From: Mesorhizobium sp. M1C.F.Ca.ET.210.01.1.1
GTDB taxonomy: Bacteria; Pseudomonadota; Alphaproteobacteria; Rhizobiales; Rhizobiaceae
Assembly: GCF_004791585.1 (NCBI RefSeq)
Contig: NZ_SRUU01000003.1
Span: 302,087 to 366,086, forward strand
Direction of reading: 5' to 3'
Length of the DNA: 64,000 bases
Shown: positions 19,879-28,980 of the stretch, one piece after another
Layout: each line of letters opens with the position of its first letter
Position numbering within the stretch: position 1 is the stretch's first letter
Made by a program: the position numbers and the translations under genes
Notes under the pieces: model-generated
Databases searched by the model: none
Seen by the model: only the letters and a program-made list of their open reading frames with translations
Told to the model about the DNA's origin: nothing

Positions 19879-20055
19879 CTAGCGCTTCAGAAGGTCTCGG
19901 TTGAACGTGATGCCGGTGTCGTACCCGTGCGGCATATCGGCTGCGGCCTCCCTGAAGCTGCGCTCCACGTCAGCCGTATAGACCCCGTCGTTCGCCAGGC
20001 GGTCCCAGATGAAGAAACACACCACCAGGGCGAGCAGCAGCAGGATTGTTCGCAT
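19879..20055 (-). CDS. Small single-span membrane protein (58 aa)
   Basis: MRTILLLLALVVCFFIWDR forms one N-terminal membrane span or signal anchor, followed by a hydrophilic part with VYTADVERSFREAAADMPHG. A strong GGGAGG site sits 5 bases before the ATG, and this start decides the call, since the same frame is open upstream to 20214. No family is recognised. It stands alone between the His-rich membrane protein and another small gene. Confidence 0.6.
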   Translation of the reverse strand: MRTILLLLALVVCFFIWDRLANDGVYTADVERSFREAAADMPHGYDTGITFNRDLLKR

Positions 20056-20173
20056 CGGAACCTCCCTCAAGCTCCCGAAAGCGCCTGCTATTATGATCCT
20101 GCGTGAGGTTTTACACAAGCGACCGCTAATATAACAACCTGCACCTGGTCCTACAGAGACCTCAGCTGGTGCC

Positions 20174-20359
20174 CTAGATGGGCAGTTGCGTGCGTTTCGG
20201 CGACTGCAACTCACGCCCCATCTTTGCCGCCTGGAAGATCGTCATCAAAACCAGGATTGGCTCGCCCTCGGTTGGGTTGACCATCAGGGCGACGCGCCCA
20301 AGCTCGTCACTCATGGCGCAGGTCCAGTCTTTGACCGCGATCACTTTCTTCTCGGCCAA
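20174..20359 (-). CDS. Small hypothetical protein (61 aa, TTG start)
   Basis: A soluble 61-aa product beginning MAEKKVIAVKDWTCAMSDEL, with an internal VALMVNPTEGEPILVLMTIF that could form a small beta sheet. The start is TTG, backed by AGGGGAGG 5 bases upstream, a nearly ideal ribosome-binding site. It lies 21 bases after the J-domain gene on the same strand and is probably cotranscribed with it. Function unknown. Confidence 0.6.
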   Translation of the reverse strand: MAEKKVIAVKDWTCAMSDELGRVALMVNPTEGEPILVLMTIFQAAKMGRELQSPKRTQLPI

Positions 20360-20380
20360 TTCGGCCTCCCCTTGGACGCC

Positions 20381-20920
20381 TCAGTCCGCATGATCCAGCA
20401 GCCTGGTCACGGCAACGTCACGACGACGTTCGGAATTGGCGCGATCGATGCCGTCCACGGTGATGGCGAACATCCCGTTTTCGATCCTTGCTATCCAGCC
20501 CTTCGCTTTCAGATACCAGAGATGAAATTCCAGATGCTCTCGCGGACAGCCCGACAAGCGTTCGAGTTCTTCATCGCCAATGCCGGGATTGTTGACGTCT
20601 TGCCGGCGTTTTACATAAAGAAGCGACAGCAGTTTGGCTTGAATGACGACGTCCCGCTCGAGCCCTTTGGCGTCGCTGGCTTCCTCGCTCAGTCCGCGTC
20701 GAAGGCTCAAATGATCTTTATACTGGACATCGTATTGGGCGCGCTTGACCGGATCTTTGAGCGTATTGTGGGCTTCTACGATTTCGCTGAAGCGTGACTC
20801 ATTGCCGGTGTCCCGATTGTCGGGATGGTAGCGCATCGCAAAATAACGAAATATCCGTTCAATGGTCTCCGAATTCGCGTTCGGGCTGATTTCAAGAAGT
20901 TCGTAGTAGTCGACGAACAT
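20381..20920 (-). CDS. J-domain (DnaJ-like) protein with C-terminal helical domain
   Basis: A 179-aa protein: an N-terminal J domain (about residues 1-65) starting FVDYYELLEISPNANSETI, with an intact HPD motif in AMRYHPDNRDTG and the closing DPVKRAQYD. This is followed by a region (ISPNA-free, KLLSLLYVKRRQDVNNPGIGDEELERLSG) that looks like a winged-helix fold. It should stimulate DnaK on a specific client, unlike the degenerate J-like protein at 3.5 kb. The start at 20920 has GGAAG at a 7-base spacing. A 61-aa gene follows closely. Confidence 0.85.
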   Translation of the reverse strand: MFVDYYELLEISPNANSETIERIFRYFAMRYHPDNRDTGNESRFSEIVEAHNTLKDPVKRAQYDVQYKDHLSLRRGLSEEASDAKGLERDVVIQAKLLSLLYVKRRQDVNNPGIGDEELERLSGCPREHLEFHLWYLKAKGWIARIENGMFAITVDGIDRANSERRRDVAVTRLLDHAD

Positions 20921-21070
20921 GTGGCGCTTCCACGGAATCGATATTGCGAACTCTCCGACGCCAGCATTGCGCAACCGTTCCGCCCATGCAAGCCGGCTTC
21001 CCCACGAAGGCCGGCCCGGCGCCTTTACCTCCCGCGACGGGCGGGAGCTTGGGTATATATCAGTCGGCCA

Positions 21071-21157
21071 TCACTGGCTGCCGAAAGCGATAGACTTGCC
21101 GGCGACGATACTTGCGGGCTGGAAGAGGAGCCACGCTACGAGGATGTAAGTGATCAT
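21071..21157 (-). CDS. Putative 28-aa membrane microprotein
   Basis: ATG at 21157 is preceded by GAGGAG at a 6-base spacing and opens a 28-codon frame whose first half is strongly hydrophobic (ITYILVAWLLFQPASIVAG), with a short polar tail ending in SQ and a TGA stop. The size and build suit a single-span microprotein. There is no homology I recognise, so evidence is limited to the ribosome-binding site and composition. Confidence 0.4.
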   Translation of the reverse strand: MITYILVAWLLFQPASIVAGKSIAFGSQ

Positions 21158-21518
21158 GCGGCGCTCCTCGGTTTGGCAGGGGTGCTTGATCGAGAGCCCG
21201 GCTTGCTTTGGTGTTGGATTGAGGTTCGCAAGCCGGGCTGTGCGCCGACTGATGGGCGGGGGGCTTGGGGTTATCAGCCGGCGCGCTGCAAAGTGCCTGA
21301 GTTGCCGACAGGTCCACAATCGGCTGAGGTCCATCCTTCCAACGGCATTGGTCCGAATAAAGGAAAGATATAGCCCCCTATTCCGTTGGGGCACCGACCC
21401 ACTGCCCTGGTAGAAGGCAAAAAAATGCGACGGCGAAATCGAGTGACTGAGCGCTGGACGCCGGCACCGCCTAAGCCGCGCGATCTCTGACAAACTATTG
21501 AATGTTTTGGAAAAATCT
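21158..21518. other. Intergenic region without a convincing gene
   Basis: Between the 28-aa frame and the tRNA no frame on either strand combines a ribosome-binding site with protein-like composition. The stretch must hold whatever promoter drives the microprotein. Confidence 0.5.
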
Positions 21519-21594
21519 TGGTGAGCGCGATGGGATTCGAACCCATGACCTACTGATTAAAAGTCAGTTGCTCTACCGGCTGAGCTACGCGCTC
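21519..21594 (-). tRNA. tRNA-Lys (anticodon UUU)
   Basis: Read on the minus strand, a 76-base cloverleaf starts GAGCGCG, which pairs with CGCGCTC at the 3' end. The D arm is TAGCTCAGCCGGTAGAGCA, the anticodon loop is CTTTTAA with anticodon TTT, and the T arm contains GGTTCGAATCC. Discriminator A and an encoded CCA end at 21519. Confidence 0.97.
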
Positions 21595-21895
21595 CCGCGG
21601 GCTCGAAACGCCGCCCTCGAAATTGCGCGGAACATAGGGAGAGTGCCGCGACCGGTCAACCGGAAAAAGATGGCTTTCCAACCGGAGTTTTGCGGCACTT
21701 TCAGGGGGCCTCGAAGGTACTTCCGACCATGGGCGGGCGCCCGGTCCGTGAAAGATCGCCCGGCCCCGATATGGGTCAGATATTTCAGAAGTTTCAACAA
21801 TAACAATTGGTTGTGGCTGCATTTGGAACCATTGCAACCCTAAGCCGTTTCTCCGGCAAAAGGGACGTCAACCGCTCTTTTCGAGGAGGAGAACC

Positions 21896-22366
21896 ATGAG
21901 AAAGATCGTGTCGGGCTTGCTTGCCGCCACCTTGTCGGTTTCGTTCGCCGCAGCAGCGGCGGTGCCGGTCAACGCCGCTGAGGTCTACGTCCCGCAGGCG
22001 TCGCCTGCCTCCCCGGACATCCAGAAGATCGAAGCCCGCAATGGCGATCTCCAGTGGAGACATCGCAATTGGCGCGGCAGTCCTCGTTTCTCGCGCAATG
22101 ACAGCGGTGCCTGGTGGAACGGCCATCGCGGCTATCGACATTATCGTCACGGCTATCGCCGGCACGGCGACTACTGGTTTCCGCTGGCTGCTTTTGCCGC
22201 CGGCGCGCTGATCACCGGGGCTATCGTCAACAGCGAGAACAACCGTGTCTATCGCGGCGATGCGCATGTGCAGTGGTGCTATGACCGCTACCGCTCCTAT
22301 CGCGCCTCGGACAACACCTTCCAGCCTTACAACGGCCCGCGTCAGCAGTGCATCTCGCCCTACTGA
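21896..22366 (+). CDS. BA14K family secreted protein
   Basis: A 156-aa protein with an N-terminal signal peptide ([20 protein letters not shown]..., cleavage near NAAE at about residues 27-30). A His/Arg/Tyr/Gly-rich middle ([14 protein letters not shown]) and a short hydrophobic stretch (about 97-112) precede the C-terminal BA14K signature [19 protein letters not shown]...CISPY, with two cysteines probably disulfide-bonded. The Brucella family founder is an immunoreactive, lectin-like envelope protein; rhizobia carry many paralogues. GGAGGAGAACC precedes the ATG closely. Confidence 0.9.
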   Translation: MRKIVSGLLAATLSVSFAAAAAVPVNAAEVYVPQASPASPDIQKIEARNGDLQWRHRNWRGSPRFSRNDSGAWWNGHRGYRHYRHGYRRHGDYWFPLAAFAAGALITGAIVNSENNRVYRGDAHVQWCYDRYRSYRASDNTFQPYNGPRQQCISPY

Positions 22367-22396
22367 CGGCCTCCAGTCAGTACCCAGAGCCGTTGA

Positions 22397-22434
22397 AGAG
22401 CCCGTGCCTCGAGAGGCACGGGCTCTCTCTTTGT
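22397..22434. terminator. Strong hairpin between convergent BA14K and glpK genes
   Basis: A near-perfect palindrome (AGAGCCCGTGCC at 22397-22408 against GGCACGGGCTCT at 22415-22426, loop TCGAGA) is followed on the plus strand by CTCTTTG. It lies 30 bases after the BA14K stop and 5 before the glpK stop, so it probably terminates both, better for the plus strand. Confidence 0.75.
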
Positions 22435-22438
22435 GATA

Positions 22439-23932
22439 CTAGTTCGTGTTCAGCGTCCTGCGCACAGCGTCGCGCCACCCAGCCAGCTTTGCCGACCGTG
22501 TCGCAGCGTCCATGTCAGGCTTGAAGCGCTTATCGAGCGCCCAGGTCTTGGCGAAGTCCTTCGCCTTTGACCATACGCCTGCCCTTGATCCCGCAAGCCA
22601 GGCGGCACCGAGCGCCGTCGTCTCCAGGATCGTCGGACGGTCGACCGGCGCATCCAGAATGTCGGCCAGACGCTGCATGGTCCAGTCGGACGCCACCATG
22701 CCGCCATCGACCCGCAGCACGGTCTTGGCGGAAGCGCCTTTCCAGTCCTTGCGCATGGCGTCGAGCAGGTCGCGCGTTTGGAAGGCGACGGATTCCAGCG
22801 CCGCGCGGGCGAACTCCGCCGGCCCCGAATTGCGTGTCAGGCCGAAGATGGCGCCGCGCGCTTCGGCGTCCCAATGCGGCGCGCCGAGGCCGACGAAGGC
22901 CGGCACCAGATAAACCTGCTGCGCCGGGTCGGCGGTTGCCGCAAGCGCACCGCTCTGCTCGGCCTTGCCGATCACCTTGATGCCGTCCCGCAGCCACTGC
23001 ACGGCGGCGCCCGCGATGAAGATCGAACCTTCCAGCGCATAGGTGGTCTTGCCGTTGAGCCTATAGGCAATGGTGGTGAGCAGCCGGTTCTTGGAGCGCA
23101 CCAGGTCGGCGCCGGTGTTGAGCAGCGCGAAGCAGCCGGTGCCGTAGGTCGATTTCATCATGCCGGGCTCGAAACAGGCCTGGCCGATCGTCGCCGCGTG
23201 CTGGTCACCGGCGACGCCGAGGATCCTCATCTCGGCGCCGAACAGGCTCTTCTCGGTGACGCCGAAATCATCGGCGCAATCCTTAACCTGCGGCAGGATC
23301 GCGGCCGGTATGTTCAGGATGGACAGCAGCTCGTCGTCCCAGACATTCTTCTCGATGTTGTAGACCAGCGTGCGCGAGGCGTTGGTGGCGTCGGTCGCGT
23401 GCACCTTGCCGCCGGTCAGCCGCCAGATGAGGAAACTGTCGATGGTGCCGGCGAGCAGCTCGCCCGTCTCGGCGCGCTTCCTGGCTCCCTTCACCTTGTC
23501 CAGCATCCAGGCGATCTTGGTGCCGGAGAAATAGGGGTCGAGCAGCAGGCCGGTCTTGCGCGTGAACTTTTTCTCCAGGCCCTGCTTCTTCAGTTTCTGG
23601 CAAAGCGGCGCCGTGCGCCTGTCCTGCCATACGATCGCATTGTGGATCGGCTTGCCGGTCGCCTTGTCCCAGATGACAACGGTCTCGCGCTGGTTGGTGA
23701 TGCCGATCGCCGCCACGTCCGATGCCGCGCGGCCAGCGGCTTTCAGCGCGGCCTTCACCGTCGCGACGACGCTCGCCCAGATGTCTTCGGGGTCATGTTC
23801 GACCCAGCCGGAAGCCGGATAGTGCTGCGTGAATTCCTGCTGGCCAATGCCCGCAACCTTCATCTTGTCGTCGAAGAGGATAGCCCTGGTCGAGGTCGTC
23901 CCCTGATCGATGGCCAGCACAAAACCGCTCAT
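22439..23932 (-). CDS. glpK: Glycerol kinase
   Basis: Phosphorylates glycerol to sn-glycerol-3-phosphate with ATP, trapping imported glycerol in the cytoplasm. The 497-aa FGGY-family enzyme begins [20 protein letters not shown]; it has [10 protein letters not shown], the [16 protein letters not shown] phosphate region and the C-terminal [18 protein letters not shown] signature. The start at 23932 has GGAGGG 7 bases upstream. It is the last gene of the glp locus; a stable hairpin separates it from glpV. Confidence 0.96.
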   Translation of the reverse strand: MSGFVLAIDQGTTSTRAILFDDKMKVAGIGQQEFTQHYPASGWVEHDPEDIWASVVATVKAALKAAGRAASDVAAIGITNQRETVVIWDKATGKPIHNAIVWQDRRTAPLCQKLKKQGLEKKFTRKTGLLLDPYFSGTKIAWMLDKVKGARKRAETGELLAGTIDSFLIWRLTGGKVHATDATNASRTLVYNIEKNVWDDELLSILNIPAAILPQVKDCADDFGVTEKSLFGAEMRILGVAGDQHAATIGQACFEPGMMKSTYGTGCFALLNTGADLVRSKNRLLTTIAYRLNGKTTYALEGSIFIAGAAVQWLRDGIKVIGKAEQSGALAATADPAQQVYLVPAFVGLGAPHWDAEARGAIFGLTRNSGPAEFARAALESVAFQTRDLLDAMRKDWKGASAKTVLRVDGGMVASDWTMQRLADILDAPVDRPTILETTALGAAWLAGSRAGVWSKAKDFAKTWALDKRFKPDMDAATRSAKLAGWRDAVRRTLNTN

Positions 23933-23960
23933 TCGGCATCCCTCCACTTCTCATGCAACA

Positions 23961-23987
23961 GGGGAGACGGGAATCACCCGCCTCCCC
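23961..23987 (-). promoter_or_regulatory. Intergenic RNA hairpin between glpV and glpK
   Basis: On the minus strand an 11-bp stem with one G-U pair (GGGGAGGCGGG against CCCGTCTCCCC, loop TGATT) lies 39 bases after glpV and 28 bases before glpK. No T tract follows, so it more likely stabilises the upstream glpV message or attenuates glpK than terminates fully. Confidence 0.5.
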
Positions 23988-24026
23988 CGAGTATGCAACG
24001 CGGGCGTCGCCGCCTGCGTCAGACGT

Positions 24027-25751
24027 TTACTTCTGCCAGCTCTTCACCAGCTCGTCATAGTTGACGGTGATCGGCTTGTCCTTCTCGTTCTCGACCTTAA
24101 GCTGCGGCGCAAGGTTACCCTTCGAGACGGCGTCCTTGTTCCAATAGTCGAGATCATGCTCTTCGGCCATCTTCGGGCCGATGTCGCCCTGGACGCCCGA
24201 CTTCTCGAGACGGCTCAGGACCTTTTCCTGGTCGGCGCAGAGCGAGTCCATCGCTTCCTGCGGGCTCTTGGCGCCCGACGACGCGTCGCCGATATTCTGC
24301 CACCAGAGCTGGGCCAACTTCGGATAGTCCGGAACGTTGGTGCCGGTCGGGGTCCACTGCACGCGAGCCGGCGAGCGGTAGAACTCGATCAGGCCGCCGA
24401 GCTTCGGAGCCCGCTCGGTGAAGCTCTTGTCGTGGATGGTGGAGTCGCGGATGAAGGTGAGGCCGACATGGCTCTTCTTCACGTCGACGGTCTTCGAGGT
24501 GACGAACTGCGCATAGAGCCAGGCGGCCTTGGCACGGTCGGTTGGGGTCGACTTCATCAGTGTCCAGGAACCCGCGTCCTGATAGCCGAGCTTCATGCCG
24601 TCCTTCCAGTAGACGCCATGCGGCGACGGCGCGACGCGCCATTTCGGCGTGCCGTCTTCATTCACGACCGGCAGGCCGGGCTTGGCCATGTCGGCGGTGA
24701 AGGCGGTGTACCAGAAGATTTGCTGGGCGATCGTGCCCTGCGAAGGCACCGGACCCGATTCGGAGAAGGTCATGCCCTGGGCTTCCGGCGGCGCGTAGGC
24801 CTTCAGCCAGTCGAGGTACTTCTGGATGGCGTAGACCGAGGCCGGGCCGTTGGTGTCGCCGCCGCGGGCAACGCAGGAGCCGACGGGACGGGAGTTCTCA
24901 TCGACCTTGATGCCCCATTCGTCGACCGGCTTGCCGTTCGGAATGCCCTTGTCGCCGTTACCGGCCATAGACAGCCACGCGTCGGTGAACCGCCAGCCGA
25001 GCGACGGGTCCTTCTTGCCGTAGTCCATATGGCCGAAGACCTTCTTGCCGTCGATCTCGCGGCCGGTAAAGAAGGCGGCGATGTCCTCATAGGCCGACCA
25101 GTTGACGGGAACGCCGAGGTCGTAGCCGTACTTGGCTTTGAAATCGGCCTTGTTCTTCTCGTCATTGAACCAGTCGTAGCGGAACCAGTAGAGGTTGGCG
25201 AACTGCTGGTCCGGCAGCTGGTAGAGCTTGCCGTCTGGCGCGGTGGTGAACGACTTGCCGATGAAATCGTCGACGTCGAGCATCGGGTCGGTGACGTCCT
25301 TGCCCTCGCCGGCCATCCAGTCGGAGAGGTTGCGCACCTGCTGATAGCGCCAGTGCGTTCCGATCAGGTCGGAATCGTTGACCCAGCCGTCATAGAGGTT
25401 CTGGCCGGTCTGCATCTGGGTCTGGATCTTCTCGACGACGTCGCCTTCCTGGATGACGTCATGTGTGACCTTGATGCCGGTGATTGCCGAGAAGGCCGGC
25501 GCCAGCACCTGCGACTCATAGGAGTGGGTGGCGATGGTTTCGGAGACGACCTTGATTTCCATGCCGGCGAAAGGCTTCGCGGCATCGATGAACCACTGCA
25601 TCTCCTTTTCCTGGTCGGCGCGCGAGAGCGTCGAGAGCGGGCCGATCTCCTTGTCAAGGAAAGCCTTGGCTTCGTCCATACCGGCATAGGCGTTGCCGGC
25701 CCCGAGCAATAGGACAATAGCGGTCGTTGATGTTAAGATTTGCCGTCGCAT
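24027..25751 (-). CDS. glpV: Glycerol ABC transporter substrate-binding protein GlpV
   Basis: A 574-aa periplasmic solute-binding protein, longer than most family-1 members. A signal peptide is visible (RRQILTSTTAIVLLLGAGNAYA), followed by a mature protein rich in Trp and Asp with typical binding-protein blocks (GIKVTHDVIQEGDVVEKIQTQ, PDGKLYQLPDQQFANLYWFRYDWF). Position and order identify it as the GlpV of the rhizobial glpSTPQUV glycerol importer described in Rhizobium leguminosarum. The start at 25751 has GGAGG 6 bases upstream. Substrate assignment rests on the surrounding glpD, glpK and glpR. Confidence 0.93.
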   Translation of the reverse strand: MRRQILTSTTAIVLLLGAGNAYAGMDEAKAFLDKEIGPLSTLSRADQEKEMQWFIDAAKPFAGMEIKVVSETIATHSYESQVLAPAFSAITGIKVTHDVIQEGDVVEKIQTQMQTGQNLYDGWVNDSDLIGTHWRYQQVRNLSDWMAGEGKDVTDPMLDVDDFIGKSFTTAPDGKLYQLPDQQFANLYWFRYDWFNDEKNKADFKAKYGYDLGVPVNWSAYEDIAAFFTGREIDGKKVFGHMDYGKKDPSLGWRFTDAWLSMAGNGDKGIPNGKPVDEWGIKVDENSRPVGSCVARGGDTNGPASVYAIQKYLDWLKAYAPPEAQGMTFSESGPVPSQGTIAQQIFWYTAFTADMAKPGLPVVNEDGTPKWRVAPSPHGVYWKDGMKLGYQDAGSWTLMKSTPTDRAKAAWLYAQFVTSKTVDVKKSHVGLTFIRDSTIHDKSFTERAPKLGGLIEFYRSPARVQWTPTGTNVPDYPKLAQLWWQNIGDASSGAKSPQEAMDSLCADQEKVLSRLEKSGVQGDIGPKMAEEHDLDYWNKDAVSKGNLAPQLKVENEKDKPITVNYDELVKSWQK

Positions 25752-25829
25752 GAGGTTCCTCCACATTTAGGTTTTCAAGTGCGATCTGGAGCGGCCGCCA
25801 GCACGCGGTCGCTCCAACAGTTTCCCCCT

Positions 25830-26117
25830 CTATACGTAGCGGAACACGCCAATGGCGTAGACTACGGAGAGAGCGAGAGCCCACCACAGGTTGGGCCCAA
25901 CGAGACCCAGCCAAGCGAGATGGATAAAGGCGCTGCCGAGCAGCGAAAGGAAGAGGCGGTCACCGCGCGTCGTTTCGAAGCGCAGCACGCCGACGCGCGG
26001 ATTGCCGCCCGGCGAGACATATTCCCAGGCAGCCATGCCGAAGAGCAGCAGAAAGATGGTTCCGAAGAAGGCCGCCGTCGGCCAGGTCCACGCCATCCAG
26101 GAGAGGTCGAGGTTCAT
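25830..26117 (-). CDS. glpU: GlpU, small DUF2160 membrane protein of the glycerol transporter
   Basis: A 95-aa protein with two or three hydrophobic segments (about residues 9-30, 56-74 and 76-90) of the DUF2160 family, found only within glycerol-type ABC operons. Its role in transport is unresolved. Two starts are possible: ATG at 26123 overlapping the glpQ stop, and ATG at 26117; I chose 26117 because the GGGGAGGG site is correctly spaced only for it. Confidence 0.88.
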   Translation of the reverse strand: MNLDLSWMAWTWPTAAFFGTIFLLLFGMAAWEYVSPGGNPRVGVLRFETTRGDRLFLSLLGSAFIHLAWLGLVGPNLWWALALSVVYAIGVFRYV

Positions 26118-26119
26118 GA

Positions 26120-27034
26120 TCATACCCTCCCCAGGGCGAAGCCCTTGGCAATGTAGTTGCGGACGAACCAGATGACCACCGCGCCGGGGATCAGCGTCAG
26201 CACGCCGGCGGCGGCCAGCAGACCCCAGTCCATGCCCGCGGCCGAGACGGTGCGCGTCATGGTGGCGGCGATCGGCTTGGCGTCCGTCGTCGTCAGCGTG
26301 CGCGCGATCAACAGTTCCACCCATGAGAACATGAAGCAGAAGAAGCAGGCCACCCCAATGCCGCTCGCGATCAGCGGCATGAAGATTTTCACGAAGAAGC
26401 GCGGGAAGGAATAACCGTCGATATAGGCGGTCTCGTCGATCTCCTTCGGCACGCCGGACATGAAGCCCTCCAGGATCCACACCGCCAGCGGCACGTTGAA
26501 CAGGCAGTGCGCCAGCGCCACTGCGATATGCGTGTCGATGAGGCCGAAGGCCGAATAGAGCTGGAAGAACGGCAGTGCGAACACCGCCGGCGGCGCCATG
26601 CGGTTGGTGAGCAGCCAGAAGAACAGGTGCTTGTCACCGAGGAAGCGGTAGCGCGAGAAGGCGTAAGCCGCCGGCAGCGCCACGGTGACCGAGATCACCA
26701 TGTTCATCACCACATAGGTGATGGAATTGATGTAGCCCGAATACCAGGACGCGTCGGTGAAGATGATGCTGTAGTTGCGCAGCGTCGGCTGGTGCGGATA
26801 AAGCGTCAGCGACGAGATGATCTCCTGGTTGGTCTTGAAGCTCATATTGATGAGCCAGTAGATCGGCAGCAGCAGGACGATGATGTAGATCGTCGGCACG
26901 ATCCACCACCAACGCGATTCCTCGCCTCGGCGACGCATGAGCCGCGCGATCTCGTCTTGCGACAGAGCGCTGCTCAGTCCTTCCGAAACCGTCGTCTCAC
27001 TCACTCTGTTCGTTCTTTCGTTGACGCCGGTCAT
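26120..27034 (-). CDS. glpQ: Glycerol ABC transporter permease GlpQ
   Basis: A 304-aa MalG-type permease with six membrane spans. The EAA loop is visible in PKEIDETAYIDGYSFPRFFVKIFMPL, where it contacts the ATPases. An N-terminal cytoplasmic extension of about 35 residues (SETTVSEGLSSALSQDEIARL) precedes the first span. The start at 27034 lies one base after the glpP stop and has GGAG at an 8-base spacing. The symbol follows the rhizobial glycerol nomenclature; it is not the E. coli phosphodiesterase GlpQ. Confidence 0.93.
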   Translation of the reverse strand: MTGVNERTNRVSETTVSEGLSSALSQDEIARLMRRRGEESRWWWIVPTIYIIVLLLPIYWLINMSFKTNQEIISSLTLYPHQPTLRNYSIIFTDASWYSGYINSITYVVMNMVISVTVALPAAYAFSRYRFLGDKHLFFWLLTNRMAPPAVFALPFFQLYSAFGLIDTHIAVALAHCLFNVPLAVWILEGFMSGVPKEIDETAYIDGYSFPRFFVKIFMPLIASGIGVACFFCFMFSWVELLIARTLTTTDAKPIAATMTRTVSAAGMDWGLLAAAGVLTLIPGAVVIWFVRNYIAKGFALGRV

Positions 27035-27035
27035 G

Positions 27036-27902
27036 TCAGCGCTCCGCGTCATAGTTGGTCATCACGGTGTAGAACACCCATGACAACAACAGGATGATCA
27101 GGAAGTAGACGAGCGACATGGCCGCCGCCGGACCGAGGTCGAACTGTCCGAGTGCGGTCTTGACGAGGTCGATCGACAGGAAGGTGGTCGAATTGCCGGG
27201 ACCGCCGCCGGTCACGACGAAGGGCTCGGTGTAGATCATGAAACTGTCCATGAAGCGCAGCAGCACCGCGATCAGCAGCACGCGCTGCATCTTCGGCAAC
27301 TGGATGAAGCGGAACACCGCCCAGCGCGAGGCGCCGTCGATCTTGGCCGCCTGGTAGAAGGCGTCCGGGATCGAAACCAGGCCGGCGTAGCAGAGCAGCA
27401 CGACTAGGCTCGTCCAGTGCCAGACATCCATGATGATAACGGTGACCCAGGCGTCGATCGGATTCTGCACATAGTTGTAGTTGATGCCGAGCTTGTTGAC
27501 GTAGTAGCCAAGCAGGCCGATGTCGTTGCGGCCAAAGACCTGCCAGATCGTGCCGACGACGTTCCACGGAATGAGCAGCGGCAACGCCATCAGCACAAGG
27601 CAGACTGGCACGCCCCAGCCCTTCTTCGGCATGTTGAGCGCGATGAAGATGCCGAGCGGGACCTCGATCGCCAGGATGATGAAGGAGAAGATCAGGTTGC
27701 GCACCATCGCTTCCCAGAAGCGGTCGGAGGCGAGCAGCTCCTCGAACCATTCCGTGCCGGCCCAGAAGAAGACGTTGTTGCCGAACGTGTCCTGCACCGA
27801 ATAGTTGACGACGGTCATCAAGGGGATGACGGCGGAGAACGCCACCAGCACCAGCACCGGCAGGACAAGGAACCAGGCCCTGTTGTTCCAGGTCTTTTCC
27901 AT
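27036..27902 (-). CDS. glpP: Glycerol ABC transporter permease GlpP
   Basis: A 288-aa MalF-type permease with six membrane spans, starting MEKTWNNRAWFLVLPVLVL. The EAA loop reads IPDAFYQAAKIDGASRWAVF. It pairs with GlpQ to form the channel for glycerol. It directly follows glpT (no gap) and is separated from glpQ by one base, so all three are translated together. Confidence 0.93.
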   Translation of the reverse strand: MEKTWNNRAWFLVLPVLVLVAFSAVIPLMTVVNYSVQDTFGNNVFFWAGTEWFEELLASDRFWEAMVRNLIFSFIILAIEVPLGIFIALNMPKKGWGVPVCLVLMALPLLIPWNVVGTIWQVFGRNDIGLLGYYVNKLGINYNYVQNPIDAWVTVIIMDVWHWTSLVVLLCYAGLVSIPDAFYQAAKIDGASRWAVFRFIQLPKMQRVLLIAVLLRFMDSFMIYTEPFVVTGGGPGNSTTFLSIDLVKTALGQFDLGPAAAMSLVYFLIILLLSWVFYTVMTNYDAER

Positions 27903-28970
27903 CTATGCCCCCATCTCGACGCGCCATGAATCGGCATAGATGTTGATGCCGGCCGGCTCGAAGCGGACTTTTGGTTCGGCCGGCACCTCGTCGTCCTCGC
28001 CGATGACGGCGGCGATCTCCTTGCCTTCGAGATTGGCGCGAACGACTTTGTGGCGGCCGACATCCTCGACCTTGCTGACGGACACCGCCATGCCTTCACG
28101 GCCGAGCCGCACATATTCGGGACGAATGCCGAGCTCGACGGGACCGGCTTCGGCCTTCGGCGTGCCGGGCAGCTCGATGCGCTGCGAGCCGAGCTTCGCG
28201 GTCCTGCCTTCGAGGGCAACCGGCAACACATTCATGCCGGGCGAACCGATGAAATAGCCGACGAAGGTGTGGCGCGGCCGCTCGAACAACTCGGCCGGCG
28301 TGCCGATCTGCACGATCTCGCCGTCATACATGACCACGACGCGGTCGGCGAAAGTCAGCGCCTCGGTCTGGTCGTGCGTGACATAGACCATGGTGTAGGC
28401 GAAGCGGCGGTGCAGTTGCTTGAGCTGCGAGCGCAGCACCCACTTCATATGCGGGTCGATGACGGTGAGCGGCTCGTCGAACAGGATCGCGTTGACATCC
28501 GAGCGCACCAGGCCGCGGCCGAGCGAGATCTTCTGCTTCTGGTCGGCGGTCAGCCCGCGCGCCTTTTTCTTCGCCAGCGAGGCGAGATCGATCATGTCGA
28601 GCGTCTCGCGCACCTTGCGATCGACATCGGCCTCCGGCACGCGGCGGTTGCGCAGCGGGAAGGCCAGATTGTCGTAGACGGTCATGGTGTCGTAGATGAC
28701 CGGGAACTGGAACACCTGAGCGATGTTGCGCTCCTGCGTCGACAGATTGGTCACGTCCTTGCCGTTGAACAAGAGCTGGCCGTGCGAAGGGTGGAGCAGC
28801 CCCGAAATGATGTTGAGCAAGGTGGTCTTGCCGCAACCCGACGGCCCGAGCAGCGCATAGGCGCCGCCGTCCTCGAAGGTGTGGTGCACCTCCTTCAGCG
28901 CGAAATCCGAATCCTTCTTCGGATTGGGCAAGTAGGAGTGGCGGATATGGTTGACATCGATGCGCGCCAT
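27903..28970 (-). CDS. glpT: Glycerol ABC transporter ATPase GlpT, with degenerate signature motif
   Basis: A 355-aa MalK/UgpC-type ATPase with Walker A LLGPSGCGKTTLL, Walker B AILFDEPLTVIDP and a normal switch region VYVTHDQTEAL. The LSGGQ signature is replaced by LTADQ (28539-28553; context ARGLTADQKQKISLGRGL). A C-terminal TOBE/MalK regulatory domain covers about residues 240-355. In a heterodimer with GlpS it supplies Walker A, Walker B and the H-loop to one site and a defective signature to the other. Not related to the E. coli antiporter GlpT. Confidence 0.93.
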   Translation of the reverse strand: MARIDVNHIRHSYLPNPKKDSDFALKEVHHTFEDGGAYALLGPSGCGKTTLLNIISGLLHPSHGQLLFNGKDVTNLSTQERNIAQVFQFPVIYDTMTVYDNLAFPLRNRRVPEADVDRKVRETLDMIDLASLAKKKARGLTADQKQKISLGRGLVRSDVNAILFDEPLTVIDPHMKWVLRSQLKQLHRRFAYTMVYVTHDQTEALTFADRVVVMYDGEIVQIGTPAELFERPRHTFVGYFIGSPGMNVLPVALEGRTAKLGSQRIELPGTPKAEAGPVELGIRPEYVRLGREGMAVSVSKVEDVGRHKVVRANLEGKEIAAVIGEDDEVPAEPKVRFEPAGINIYADSWRVEMGA

Positions 28971-28980
28971 CGTTTCCTCC

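Noticed and set aside
21029..21048. CTCCCGC/GCGGGAG hairpin as a terminator
   Set aside because: Short stem, no T tract on either strand; could belong to the 28-aa frame but cannot be supported.
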